Positions 1-5,559 of a DNA stretch of 5,559 bases are shown here, piece by piece. The translations under genes and the position numbers were made by a program. The notes under the pieces are model-generated. The model searched no databases and was not told the origin of the DNA. It saw nothing but the letters and a program-made list of their open reading frames with translations. How positions within the stretch are numbered: position 1 is the first letter of the stretch; every line of letters starts with the position of its first letter. The DNA is from Bacteroidota bacterium. GTDB taxonomy: Bacteria > Bacteroidota > Bacteroidia > Bacteroidales > UBA1556. The stretch is from NCBI GenBank assembly GCA_003648395.1, contig QMPB01000356.1:1-5559 (forward strand), given 5' to 3'.

Positions 1-103
1 CAGGATGACAGTGAAGAGTGAAGTCAACAAAAACTAAAGCATGAATACCTTAAGTGAGCTTATGTTCCTTATGTGTCTTATGTGGTTTTTTTGAAGGGTG
101 AAG
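1..103. repeat. Long direct repeat, copy 1 (left end cut by window)
   Basis: This block is repeated almost exactly at 165-264. The two copies align without a substitution over 100 bases. They differ only by one extra T (around base 35) and two extra bases (TA or AT, around 46-47) in this copy. It contains two degenerate 7-mers (GTGAAGA GTGAAGT, 11-24), a tandem 9-mer block (59-85), seven Ts (86-92) and the start of the GAAGG 7-mer array. The copy begins inside a motif that is complete in front of copy 2, so the repeat probably continues to the left of the window. No open frame of note is seen in it. It looks like a non-coding intergenic repeat, and its mobility is unknown. Confidence 0.9.
59..85. 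repeat. Three tandem 9-mers CTTATGTNN (in copy 1)
   Basis: Three consecutive 9-base units read CTTATGTTC, CTTATGTGT and CTTATGTGG. A degenerate fourth unit, CTTAAGTGAG, lies just before them at 49-58. The same block recurs unchanged in the second long repeat. The function is unknown. Confidence 0.85.
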
Positions 104-148
104 GTAGAAGGTAGAAGGTAGAAGGGAGAAGGGTGAAGGGTGAAGGGA
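93..148. repeat. Tandem heptanucleotide array, 8 units of GAAGG(G/T)(T/A)
   Basis: Eight head-to-tail 7-base units can be read: GAAGGGT, three GAAGGTA, GAAGGGA, two GAAGGGT, then GAAGGGA. Every unit keeps GAAGG and varies only in the last two bases. The + strand is almost entirely purine, unlike the AT-rich surroundings. A remnant of the same array (GAAGGGT GAAG, 254-264) closes the second long repeat. The order of variants suggests growth by local duplication, for example replication slippage. Such 7-mer arrays can vary in copy number between strains, but that is inference here. Confidence 0.93.
124..147 (+). other. G-quadruplex-compatible motif inside the 7-mer array
   Basis: Four GGG runs (124-126, 131-133, 138-140, 145-147) are separated by three loops of exactly four bases (AGAA, TGAA, TGAA). 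This fits the standard G3-loop1-7 pattern for an intramolecular quadruplex on the + strand. It follows directly from the 7-base period, so it may be a by-product of the repeat and not a selected element. Confidence 0.55.
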
Positions 149-149
149 G

Positions 150-174
150 TCCTTCGGCTACGCTCAGGATGACA
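150..174. repeat. CTTCGGCTACGCTCAGGATG-type intergenic motif
   Basis: This short GC-richer element joins the 7-mer array to the second long repeat. From memory, similar CTTCG-CTCAGGATGACA strings recur between genes in many bacterial genomes, often beside short purine repeats. The last ten bases also open the window (1-10), so the full motif probably sits just left of base 1 as well. That would make the whole unit (motif, spacer, 9-mers, T7, 7-mers) repeat with a period of 164 bases. No function is assigned. Confidence 0.5.
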
Positions 175-264
175 GTGAAGAGTGAAGTCAACAAAAACAA
201 AGCATGAACCTTAAGTGAGCTTATGTTCCTTATGTGTCTTATGTGGTTTTTTTGAAGGGTGAAG
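165..264. repeat. Long direct repeat, copy 2
   Basis: This is the second copy of the block at 1-103, 100 bases long and three bases shorter through two small deletions. It ends in one and a half GAAGGGT units, after which the sequence turns into ordinary AT-rich DNA 31 bases before the queE start. The offset of 164 bases between copies suggests a tandem duplication of a composite unit, or recombination between dispersed copies. No terminal inverted repeats or transposase were seen. Confidence 0.92.
220..246. repeat. Three tandem 9-mers CTTATGTNN (in copy 2)
   Basis: This is the same three-unit 9-mer block as at 59-85, base for base. Its preservation alongside small deletions elsewhere in the repeat fits a recent duplication of the whole unit. 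Confidence 0.85.
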
Positions 265-290
265 AATAGAAATTAATATAGATTAAAATA

Positions 291-298
291 TAAGTTTG
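291..298 (+). promoter_or_regulatory. Possible Bacteroidota -7 box (TAAGTTTG)
   Basis: The string matches the Bacteroidota -7 consensus TAnnTTTG at all six fixed positions. No TTG -33 element lies at the usual distance upstream; the nearest TTTG ends at 254, too far away. The box overlaps the proposed TTG start codon of queE (296-298). If it were a working promoter, transcription would begin near 305 and translation would have to start at ATG 352. A chance match in AT-rich DNA is quite possible. Confidence 0.25.
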
Positions 299-946
299 AA
301 GGGAATAGAGGAATTAAATATAAAGACGCAAGGATTACTTGCAGAAGGCAAGATGCTTCCTGTAATGGAGGCTTTTTATACTATTCAGGGCGAAGGATTT
401 AATGCTGGTATGCCATCTTACTTCGTTCGTATTGGTGGTTGTGATGTTGGTTGCAGCTGGTGCGATGTTAAGGAATCGTGGAATGCTCTTTTGCATCCTC
501 CTGTAGAAATGGATGGCGTAATAGCGCAGGTGCTTGAATGTAATGCTAAAGCAGTGGTTGTAACTGGTGGTGAACCATCTAATTATAATCTAAAGTATTT
601 TACGGATAAAGTTAGAGAAGCAGGTTTTAAAACCTATATCGAAACATCTGGCGTGGCTCACCTAACAGGAGATTGGGATTGGATTTGCCTTTCTCCAAAA
701 AAAACTAAGAAACCATTGGAAGAGATATTCCCTAGGGCTTCGGAATTAAAAGTAATTATACAAACTGACGAAGATTTTAAATGGGCAGAAATAAATGCTG
801 CTAAAGTGGGAGAGGATTGTATGCTATATCTTCAGCCAGAATGGAGCCAATCTGAAAAAATGATGCAGCAAATTGTGGATTATGCTCTGGAAAATCCAAA
901 ATGGAAGGTTTCTATTCAGAATCATAAGTATATGCATATCCCATAA
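296..946 (+). CDS. queE: 7-carboxy-7-deazaguanine synthase QueE (radical SAM)
   Basis: QueE is a cytosolic radical SAM enzyme that converts 6-carboxy-tetrahydropterin to 7-carboxy-7-deazaguanine, a step towards preQ0 and the tRNA base queuosine. The 216-residue product shows YTIQGEG (28-34), the cluster-binding cysteines C49, C53 and C56 in a CxxxCxxC arrangement within GGCDVGCSWCDVKESWN, and the SAM-associated TGGEP (90-94). It also has ETSG (116-119), LSPKKTKKP (132-140), QPEWS (180-184) and the C-terminus WKVSIQNHKYMHIP, as in Bacteroidota homologues. The start is TTG 296; a stop at 284-286 rules out a longer frame. Family members usually carry some residues before the GKMLP segment, which favours TTG over ATG 352 (Met20). 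No Shine-Dalgarno is seen. No other queuosine gene is in the window. GGEPSNYNL departs slightly from the GGEPLMWNL-like form I recall in relatives. Confidence 0.93.
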   Translation: MKGIEELNIKTQGLLAEGKMLPVMEAFYTIQGEGFNAGMPSYFVRIGGCDVGCSWCDVKESWNALLHPPVEMDGVIAQVLECNAKAVVVTGGEPSNYNLKYFTDKVREAGFKTYIETSGVAHLTGDWDWICLSPKKTKKPLEEIFPRASELKVIIQTDEDFKWAEINAAKVGEDCMLYLQPEWSQSEKMMQQIVDYALENPKWKVSIQNHKYMHIP

Positions 947-988
947 TTATTACAGTACTTTTTTATAATAATTTTAATCTATTCATTA

Positions 989-1468
989 ATGATAAAAGCT
1001 CCTAAAACTATAATAATTAGTGGTACTAGTCGTAATGTTGGTAAAACAACTTATGCTCAAAAAATTATAAGGGAGTTTAAAATAGAAACCCCCATTGCCA
1101 TAAAAATATCATCACATTTTCATAGTCATAATTATAAAATGAAAATAGTGGATGTAAATGATGATTATAAAATTTGGGAAGAAATAAATCCTAATGAAAA
1201 TACAGATAGCTCTAAAATGCTAAAGGCAGGTGCTAATAAGGTTTTCTATATAGAATCAAAAGATGAATCTCTGCCGAAGGTTATTACTGTTTTACAAAGA
1301 ATTATAGATTTTAATAACAGAATAATAATAGAATCGGCAGCTATTCGTAGATATATCCAGCCAAAAGAATTTGTTTTATTGTATTCAGAAGAGTTTTCTA
1401 AGGTAAAAAAATCTATGCTCGATATTGAACCGCTTATTGATAAAAGGATCCTAACCTCTTATTACTAA
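989..1468 (+). CDS. Short P-loop NTPase-like protein of unknown function
   Basis: The 159-residue product begins with a beta strand and P-loop, TIIISGTSRNVGKTT (7-21). Its G-x5-G-K-T spacing resembles the GTxxxVGKT loops of dethiobiotin synthetase (BioD) and cobyrinate synthase (CobB/CobQ); MobB is a relative of similar size. Strand AIKIS (37-41) leads into a histidine cluster, H43, H45 and H47, in SSHFHSH. Further on are TDSSKMLKAGA (72-82) and a hydrophobic strand ending in a glutamate, RIIIESAAIR (111-120), which may serve as the second acidic site. There is no signal peptide or membrane segment, so it is probably cytosolic. At 159 residues it is short for BioD (about 220). It starts 42 bases after queE on the same strand, so co-transcription is possible, though nothing links it to queuosine. 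Nucleotide binding is likely; substrate and role are unknown. Confidence 0.75.
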   Translation: MIKAPKTIIISGTSRNVGKTTYAQKIIREFKIETPIAIKISSHFHSHNYKMKIVDVNDDYKIWEEINPNENTDSSKMLKAGANKVFYIESKDESLPKVITVLQRIIDFNNRIIIESAAIRRYIQPKEFVLLYSEEFSKVKKSMLDIEPLIDKRILTSYY

Positions 1469-1600
1469 TTCATAATTCACATTTCTCAACTATAATTATG
1501 TAATATAATTAATTATAATAATAGTATTTGTAATAAAAGTAATATCTTTACAGATTAAGATGCTTAATTATAAAAAGATAGTTATACTACATTGAGAATA
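1469..1600. other. AT-rich spacer before the efflux cluster
   Basis: This 132-base stretch separates the P-loop gene from the export genes and is the natural place for the export promoter. It holds a perfect 14-base AT palindrome (1504-1517), a TTTG (1527-1530) and a near -7 box TATCTTTA (1543-1550). The 12-base gap between the last two is too short for the usual Bacteroidota spacing. No GC-rich hairpin followed by Ts is present, so no intrinsic terminator is called. Confidence 0.5.
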
Positions 1601-2827
1601 ATGAAAAAAAACAAAATAATTGTATCCGTAATTGTAATAGTAATACTGATTTTATCATACTTATTAATACAACCCAAAGAGAATTCTAATTATATATCCA
1701 CAACAGTAGAATATGGTGAATTTGTTATTAGTATAAGTACTAGTGGCGATTTGTTTGCAAAAAATTCTACTCGTATAATGGGACCTCAAGATTTACGTTC
1801 GGTGGGTGTTACTTCGGAACTTAAGCTTAATCATATAATTGATGAAGGCACAATAGTAGATTCTGGAGATTATATAGCGAAGATAGACCCTACACCGGTA
1901 TTGAATAAACAGAAAGAAATTGATGCCAATTTGGAAAAACTAACAGCTTCGATAAATAGATCGCGTTTGGATTCAGCATTAACACTACGTTCGGCAAGAG
2001 ATGAGTTAGTAAATCAGCAATATGTAATAGAAGAATTAGAAATAGAGCTCGATAATTCTAAATACGAAACGCCAATAACTATAAAGAAACTTAAGATAAG
2101 CATTGTAAAAGCAAAGCGGAGGTATGATCAGATGCTTAATAATTATAATCTGAAGAGACGAAAGGAAGAAAATATAGTTCGAACTGCCATTATCGATTAT
2201 CAAAAAGTAAATGTAAAAAAGGAGATGTTGCAAGAAGTTTTACGAAAGTTTACGATCAATGCACCACAAGCGGGAATGCTTATTTATGAGAACTCTTGGA
2301 GAGGAAAAACTAAAACAGGTTCTACAATTAACTGGTGGAATCCTGTGGTTGCAAAACTCCCCGACTTGAGTAAGATGAATATTAAAACATATATTAATGA
2401 AATTGATATAAGTTTAATTAGGGTTGATCAGGAAGTTGCAATTATGGTGGATGCATTTCCCAATAAGCATTTAAAAGGGAAAGTGGCGCATGTGGCGAAT
2501 ATTGGAGAGGAGCTTCAGGCATCTAGTGCTCATGTGTTTGAGGTTATAATAGAGGTAGAAGGTGAAGATAGTGATTTGCGCCCTGCAATGACTACAAAGA
2601 ATACTATTATAATTCAGAAAATAGATTCTGTTATGTTTGTGCCAATAGAATGTGTAAATACTGTTGATAGTATTACGTTTGTTTATTCGGATAATCATAA
2701 AGTAGAAGTAAAAGCTGGCAAATCAAATCAGGATTATCTAATTATAGAAGAGGGATTAAAAGAAGGTCAAGATATATTTATTGAGATTCCTGAAGGAGCA
2801 AAAGACTGGAGTTTTAAAAGACTATAA
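1601..2827 (+). CDS. HlyD/MacA-family periplasmic adaptor of a tripartite ABC exporter
   Basis: Adaptors of this family span the periplasm and join an inner membrane transporter to a TolC-type channel. From ATG 1601 the protein has 408 residues. An uncleaved-looking N-terminal membrane segment (about 6-24, IIVSVIVIVILILSYLL) has no lipobox. The first half of a lipoyl-like domain covers about 43-98, with DEGTIVDSGDYIAKID. A long charged helical hairpin, predicted coiled coil, covers about 102-212. The second lipoyl half is FTINAPQAGMLIYE (217-230), followed by PDLSKM (254-259), IKTYINEIDI (261-270) and LRPAMT (326-331) of the beta-barrel region, then a membrane-proximal C-terminal domain. TTG 1592 would add only three residues; ATG followed by a Lys-rich stretch before the hydrophobic segment is more natural. 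The permease starts one base after the stop, so the two are surely co-transcribed. The substrate cannot be inferred. Confidence 0.9.
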   Translation: MKKNKIIVSVIVIVILILSYLLIQPKENSNYISTTVEYGEFVISISTSGDLFAKNSTRIMGPQDLRSVGVTSELKLNHIIDEGTIVDSGDYIAKIDPTPVLNKQKEIDANLEKLTASINRSRLDSALTLRSARDELVNQQYVIEELEIELDNSKYETPITIKKLKISIVKAKRRYDQMLNNYNLKRRKEENIVRTAIIDYQKVNVKKEMLQEVLRKFTINAPQAGMLIYENSWRGKTKTGSTINWWNPVVAKLPDLSKMNIKTYINEIDISLIRVDQEVAIMVDAFPNKHLKGKVAHVANIGEELQASSAHVFEVIIEVEGEDSDLRPAMTTKNTIIIQKIDSVMFVPIECVNTVDSITFVYSDNHKVEVKAGKSNQDYLIIEEGLKEGQDIFIEIPEGAKDWSFKRL

Positions 2828-2828
2828 A

Positions 2829-4172
2829 ATGAATATTAAGAGTAAAGATATAGCAAGAATTCATACCACTTTGCGAATAGCATTTGATGCTGTGGTGGTT
2901 AATAAAGTGAGAACTTTTTTAACGGCTTTGGGGATAATTTTTGGCGTTGCAGCTGTAATATCAATGCTGGCAATTGGTAATGGAGCTAAAAAAGAAGTGC
3001 TCGAACAAATGAAATTGATAGGTGTTAATAATATTATTATTAAGGCTAAAAAACTTGATTTTAGAGATAGTGGCAATGGGCAAGTAGAAGCAAGTCAGGA
3101 TGATAAAGACAATAAATCTAAAGAAAATTTATCTGCAGGATTAAATTTGCAGGAAGCTCAGTCCATAAAAAAAATAATTCCCACGGTAAAGTATATTGGA
3201 GTTGAATCGAGCAATGAGTCTTCCATTATGTTTTCTAGGAAAAGAGTTAATGGTAGTTTATCGGGAGTTAATGATGATTTTTATAAAGTTTATCAATTAG
3301 GCCTTGATCACGGAAAGTTTCCTGTAATGAGGAATTATACAAATGCGGCTCAGGTGTGTGTTATTGGCCATAATCTAAAGAGTAAACTATTTCCTAAAAC
3401 TAGTGCAATAGGAAAAGATATAAAATGTGGTAAAAGCTGGTATAAGATAATAGGGATATTAACACAAAGAGGTCAATCAAGTGGTTTAAGCGATAATGTA
3501 GCATTGGGAAATATTGATATGTCTGTATTTATTCCACTACAATCGTATCTCAAACGTCATAATGATAAATCTAAGATTACAGAAAGGATGTTGAAAGATG
3601 ATGATTATAAAGATCCTAATAGAAATCAGATAAGTACAATAATAGTTCAGGTGTTTGAAGCAAATCAATTAAAATCTACTGCCGAAATTGCTGACAGAAT
3701 ACTTCAGCGTAAGCATTCTGGCGCTAGTGATTATACTATTACAGTGCCAGAGTTATTATTGAAGCAGGAGCAAAAAACTAGGAATATTTTCAATATAGTA
3801 TTGGGAGCAATAGCTAGTATTTCCTTAATAGTAGGAGGTATAGGTATCATGAATATTATGTTGGCATCAGTAATTGAGCGAACCAAAGAGATTGGAATAA
3901 GGCGCTCTTTGGGAGCAACAGCAAAGGATGTAGTTTTTCAATTTTTGGTAGAGGCTTCTATTATTTCTTTATTTGGAGGATTAATAGGTGTATTCTTTGG
4001 TGTAGGCCTTGCTTTTATTATAGGTAAGCTTACTGAAATTCCGACTATTGTATCGTGGTTTTCTGTAATGGTTTCGTTTTTTGTGTCGGCAGGAGTTGGA
4101 ATTGTATTTGGATATATGCCAGCCAAAAAAGCAGCAAAAGGTGATGTTGTAGTGGCATTAAGATATGAGTAG
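2829..4172 (+). CDS. MacB/FtsX-type ABC transporter permease without ATPase domain
   Basis: This is the inner membrane part of a MacAB-like exporter, in which ATP hydrolysis moves a periplasmic domain that pushes substrate through the adaptor and channel. The 447-residue protein has the family's four-helix layout. The first membrane helix, about 29-50 (TFLTALGIIFGVAAVISMLA), is preceded by a short amphipathic-looking N-terminus. A large periplasmic domain covers about 51-320, with a hydrophilic stretch at 86-101. Further helices lie near 322-346, 370-399 and 408-431. The signature ERTKEIGIRRSLGA (350-363) and the end PAKKAAKGDVVVALRYE are typical of MacB and FtsX-like permeases. No Walker A or ABC signature is present, unlike E. 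coli MacB, where ATPase and permease are fused. ATG 2829 sits one base past the adaptor stop; a longer start at TTG 2781 would overlap the adaptor by 47 bases and is less likely. Confidence 0.92.
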   Translation: MNIKSKDIARIHTTLRIAFDAVVVNKVRTFLTALGIIFGVAAVISMLAIGNGAKKEVLEQMKLIGVNNIIIKAKKLDFRDSGNGQVEASQDDKDNKSKENLSAGLNLQEAQSIKKIIPTVKYIGVESSNESSIMFSRKRVNGSLSGVNDDFYKVYQLGLDHGKFPVMRNYTNAAQVCVIGHNLKSKLFPKTSAIGKDIKCGKSWYKIIGILTQRGQSSGLSDNVALGNIDMSVFIPLQSYLKRHNDKSKITERMLKDDDYKDPNRNQISTIIVQVFEANQLKSTAEIADRILQRKHSGASDYTITVPELLLKQEQKTRNIFNIVLGAIASISLIVGGIGIMNIMLASVIERTKEIGIRRSLGATAKDVVFQFLVEASIISLFGGLIGVFFGVGLAFIIGKLTEIPTIVSWFSVMVSFFVSAGVGIVFGYMPAKKAAKGDVVVALRYE

Positions 4173-4186
4173 ATTTTATAAAAACG

Positions 4187-5559
4187 ATGAAATATATTAA
4201 TAAAATATATAAAGTTATAAATATGAGGGCTTTAATAATAGTATTGTTTTTTGTTTTGAGTCAGAATATTACTGCTCAAATGCAATCATATTCTCTGGAA
4301 GATGTGATTAAAATTGCTCAAAAGCAATCTCCTGATGCACAGATTGCTAAACATAATTTGGTAAGAAATTACTGGTCGTATCGTACATATAAAAGGAGCC
4401 TCCTTCCTCAATTGGATTTTGTGGGGATTATACCTAATGTGAATCGTGCTTACGAAAACTATACTAATCCCGATGGTAGTCAATCGTATGTAGGGCAGCG
4501 ATATATAGCCTATTCTGGAGAATTGCAAATTAAAAAGACTATTGGCTATACTGGTGGAAGTGTATTCCTCAGTAGTGGGCTGCAAAAGGTTGATAATTAT
4601 TATGACACATCAGCAACGAGCAATTATCTTTCTACGCCATTAAATATTGGAATTAGTCAGCCATTATTCAATTATAATCCATATAAATGGAGTAAGAAGA
4701 TAGAACCATTAAAATATGATGAGTCGCAGCGAATATATATCGAAACTGTAGAAACAGTGTCGTTAAGTGCTGTTAGTTATTACTTTAGATTACTAAAAGC
4801 ACTGATGACTTTAAGTATTAAAGAACTTAATGTGCAAAATTATGATACTTTATATAAGCTTGCTAAAGGAAGGTATTCGCTGGGCAAAATAGAAGAGAAT
4901 GATTTATTGCAATTGGAGCTAAAATCTTTACAATCGCAATCGGCACAAGAGATGGCTAGGCTTAATTATGATAATGCATTGGTGAAGTTTAAGTCTTTTT
5001 TAAGGCTGCCACTTTCAGAGGATATTATTCTTAAGGACCCTAAGCCTCAGGACTTTTTTATTGTAGATAAGCAAAAGGCTTTGGATATGGCCATTAAAAA
5101 TAGTTCTGAAATATTGCAGCATAATTTAAAATTGCTAATGGCAAATTCGGAACTTGATAGAGCGAAAAAAGCCAATGGTTTTAATGCTGATTTATATGCC
5201 GTATTTGGTTTTACTCAAAATGCAGATAACTTGCATGCAGCGTACCAAAATCCAAAGGATCAACAGAAAGTTAGCCTAGGCTTGAAAATACCGATTTACG
5301 ATTGGGGACAACGCGAAGGGCAGGTGATAATGGCAGAGAGTAATCTTGAAATTGTAAAGAATACTGTTGAGCAGCAATTAGTAGATTTTAAGCAACGAAT
5401 ATATTTGGAAGTTGTAAAGTTTAATATGCAGCAAAATCAACTTTATATTGCTGCCAAGAGCGATACCATTGCTATGCGAGCTTTTGATATTACTAAATAT
5501 AAATACTATAATTCAGGTAAAATAAGCGTTACGGATCTTAATATTGCGCAGGTTTCAAA
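4187..5559 (+). CDS. TolC-family outer membrane efflux protein (3' end beyond window)
   Basis: TolC-family proteins form trimeric outer membrane channels with a long periplasmic alpha barrel. The frame is open from ATG 4187 to the window edge: 457 codons without a stop, so the C-terminus is missing. A signal peptide is visible at residues 13-30 (MRALIIVLFFVLSQNITA, likely cut before Q31). Mature protein begins near YSLEDVIKIAQKQSPDA, the usual first helix. TolC repeat hallmarks are GRYSLGKIEENDLLQLELKSL (228-248) and, in the second half, KYKYYNSGKISVTDLNIAQ (437-455). LGLKIPIYDWGQREGQV (364-380) is the conserved strand and turn before the second helical hairpin. ATG 4223 (Met13) is an equally good or better start because it puts the signal peptide at the very N-terminus; ATG 4187 is listed as it lies 14 bases after the permease stop. 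The family usually totals about 430-500 residues, so little should be missing. Confidence 0.9.
   Translation, partial: MKYINKIYKVINMRALIIVLFFVLSQNITAQMQSYSLEDVIKIAQKQSPDAQIAKHNLVRNYWSYRTYKRSLLPQLDFVGIIPNVNRAYENYTNPDGSQSYVGQRYIAYSGELQIKKTIGYTGGSVFLSSGLQKVDNYYDTSATSNYLSTPLNIGISQPLFNYNPYKWSKKIEPLKYDESQRIYIETVETVSLSAVSYYFRLLKALMTLSIKELNVQNYDTLYKLAKGRYSLGKIEENDLLQLELKSLQSQSAQEMARLNYDNALVKFKSFLRLPLSEDIILKDPKPQDFFIVDKQKALDMAIKNSSEILQHNLKLLMANSELDRAKKANGFNADLYAVFGFTQNADNLHAAYQNPKDQQKVSLGLKIPIYDWGQREGQVIMAESNLEIVKNTVEQQLVDFKQRIYLEVVKFNMQQNQLYIAAKSDTIAMRAFDITKYKYYNSGKISVTDLNIAQVS

Noticed and set aside
1..264. CRISPR array
   Set aside because: The long repeats are only two and about 100 bases each, and the sequence between them is mostly a tandem 7-mer array and not unique spacers; no cas gene is nearby.
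1..264. Insertion sequence or MITE
   Set aside because: No transposase frame, terminal inverted repeats or target-site duplications could be identified; the left end is outside the window, so this is not excluded, only unsupported.
1504..1517. Perfect 14-base palindrome TATAATTAATTATA as an operator or terminator stem
   Set aside because: It is made only of A and T in a very AT-rich spacer, where such palindromes arise easily. It has no GC stem, loop or T-tract for a terminator and no known binding-site pattern.
1527..1550. TTTG plus TATCTTTA as a promoter for the export genes
   Set aside because: The -7 box misses the last consensus base and the gap between the two elements is only 12 bases, shorter than the usual Bacteroidota spacing.
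2781..2828. Extended permease start at TTG 2781
   Set aside because: It would overlap the adaptor gene by 47 bases and add a 16-residue charged stretch not typical of the family. ATG 2829, one base after the adaptor stop, gives the normal N-terminus.
2036..3076. Minus-strand open frames of 65-75 codons opposite the adaptor and permease
   Set aside because: They are antisense to clear coding sequence, short, and rich in residues expected from reverse reading of AT-rich codons; no family features are seen.
4286..4585. Minus-strand open frame of 99 codons
   Set aside because: It lies wholly inside the well-supported TolC gene on the other strand and its translation shows no recognisable domain; it is a by-product of codon composition.

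Overview
The window is AT-rich DNA that reads like a member of the Bacteroidota (Bacteroidetes). The evidence is a QueE of the type with the GGCDVGCSWCDVKESWN core and a WKVSIQNHKYMHIP C-terminus, start codons without clear Shine-Dalgarno sequences, AT-rich spacers, and a tripartite efflux operon built from split MacB-type parts. A flavobacterial or related marine lineage is plausible, but the genus cannot be named from this sequence. All supported genes are on the + strand.

Layout: bases 1-295 hold no gene. They contain two nearly identical ~100-bp direct repeats (1-103 and 165-264) separated by eight tandem 7-mers of the GAAGGGT type (93-148) and a CTTCGGCTACGCTCAGGATG-type motif. Part of the 7-mer array matches a G-quadruplex pattern. 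Next come queE (296-946; radical SAM 7-carboxy-7-deazaguanine synthase of the queuosine precursor pathway) and a short P-loop NTPase-like protein of unknown role (989-1468). An AT-rich spacer of 132 bp with no clear promoter or terminator follows.

From 1601 to the right edge lies a compact export cluster: a membrane-anchored HlyD/MacA-type adaptor (1601-2827), a MacB/FtsX-type ABC permease without an ATPase domain (2829-4172, one base after the adaptor stop), and a TolC-family outer membrane channel (from 4187, cut by the window end). Together these should form an inner membrane-periplasm-outer membrane conduit. The ATPase that would drive it is not in the window; it may lie beyond the right edge or elsewhere in the genome. 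The substrate cannot be read from the sequence.

The coding part is made of known families and I see no clear new system. The least explained parts are the composite repeat block at 1-264 and the histidine-containing P-loop protein.
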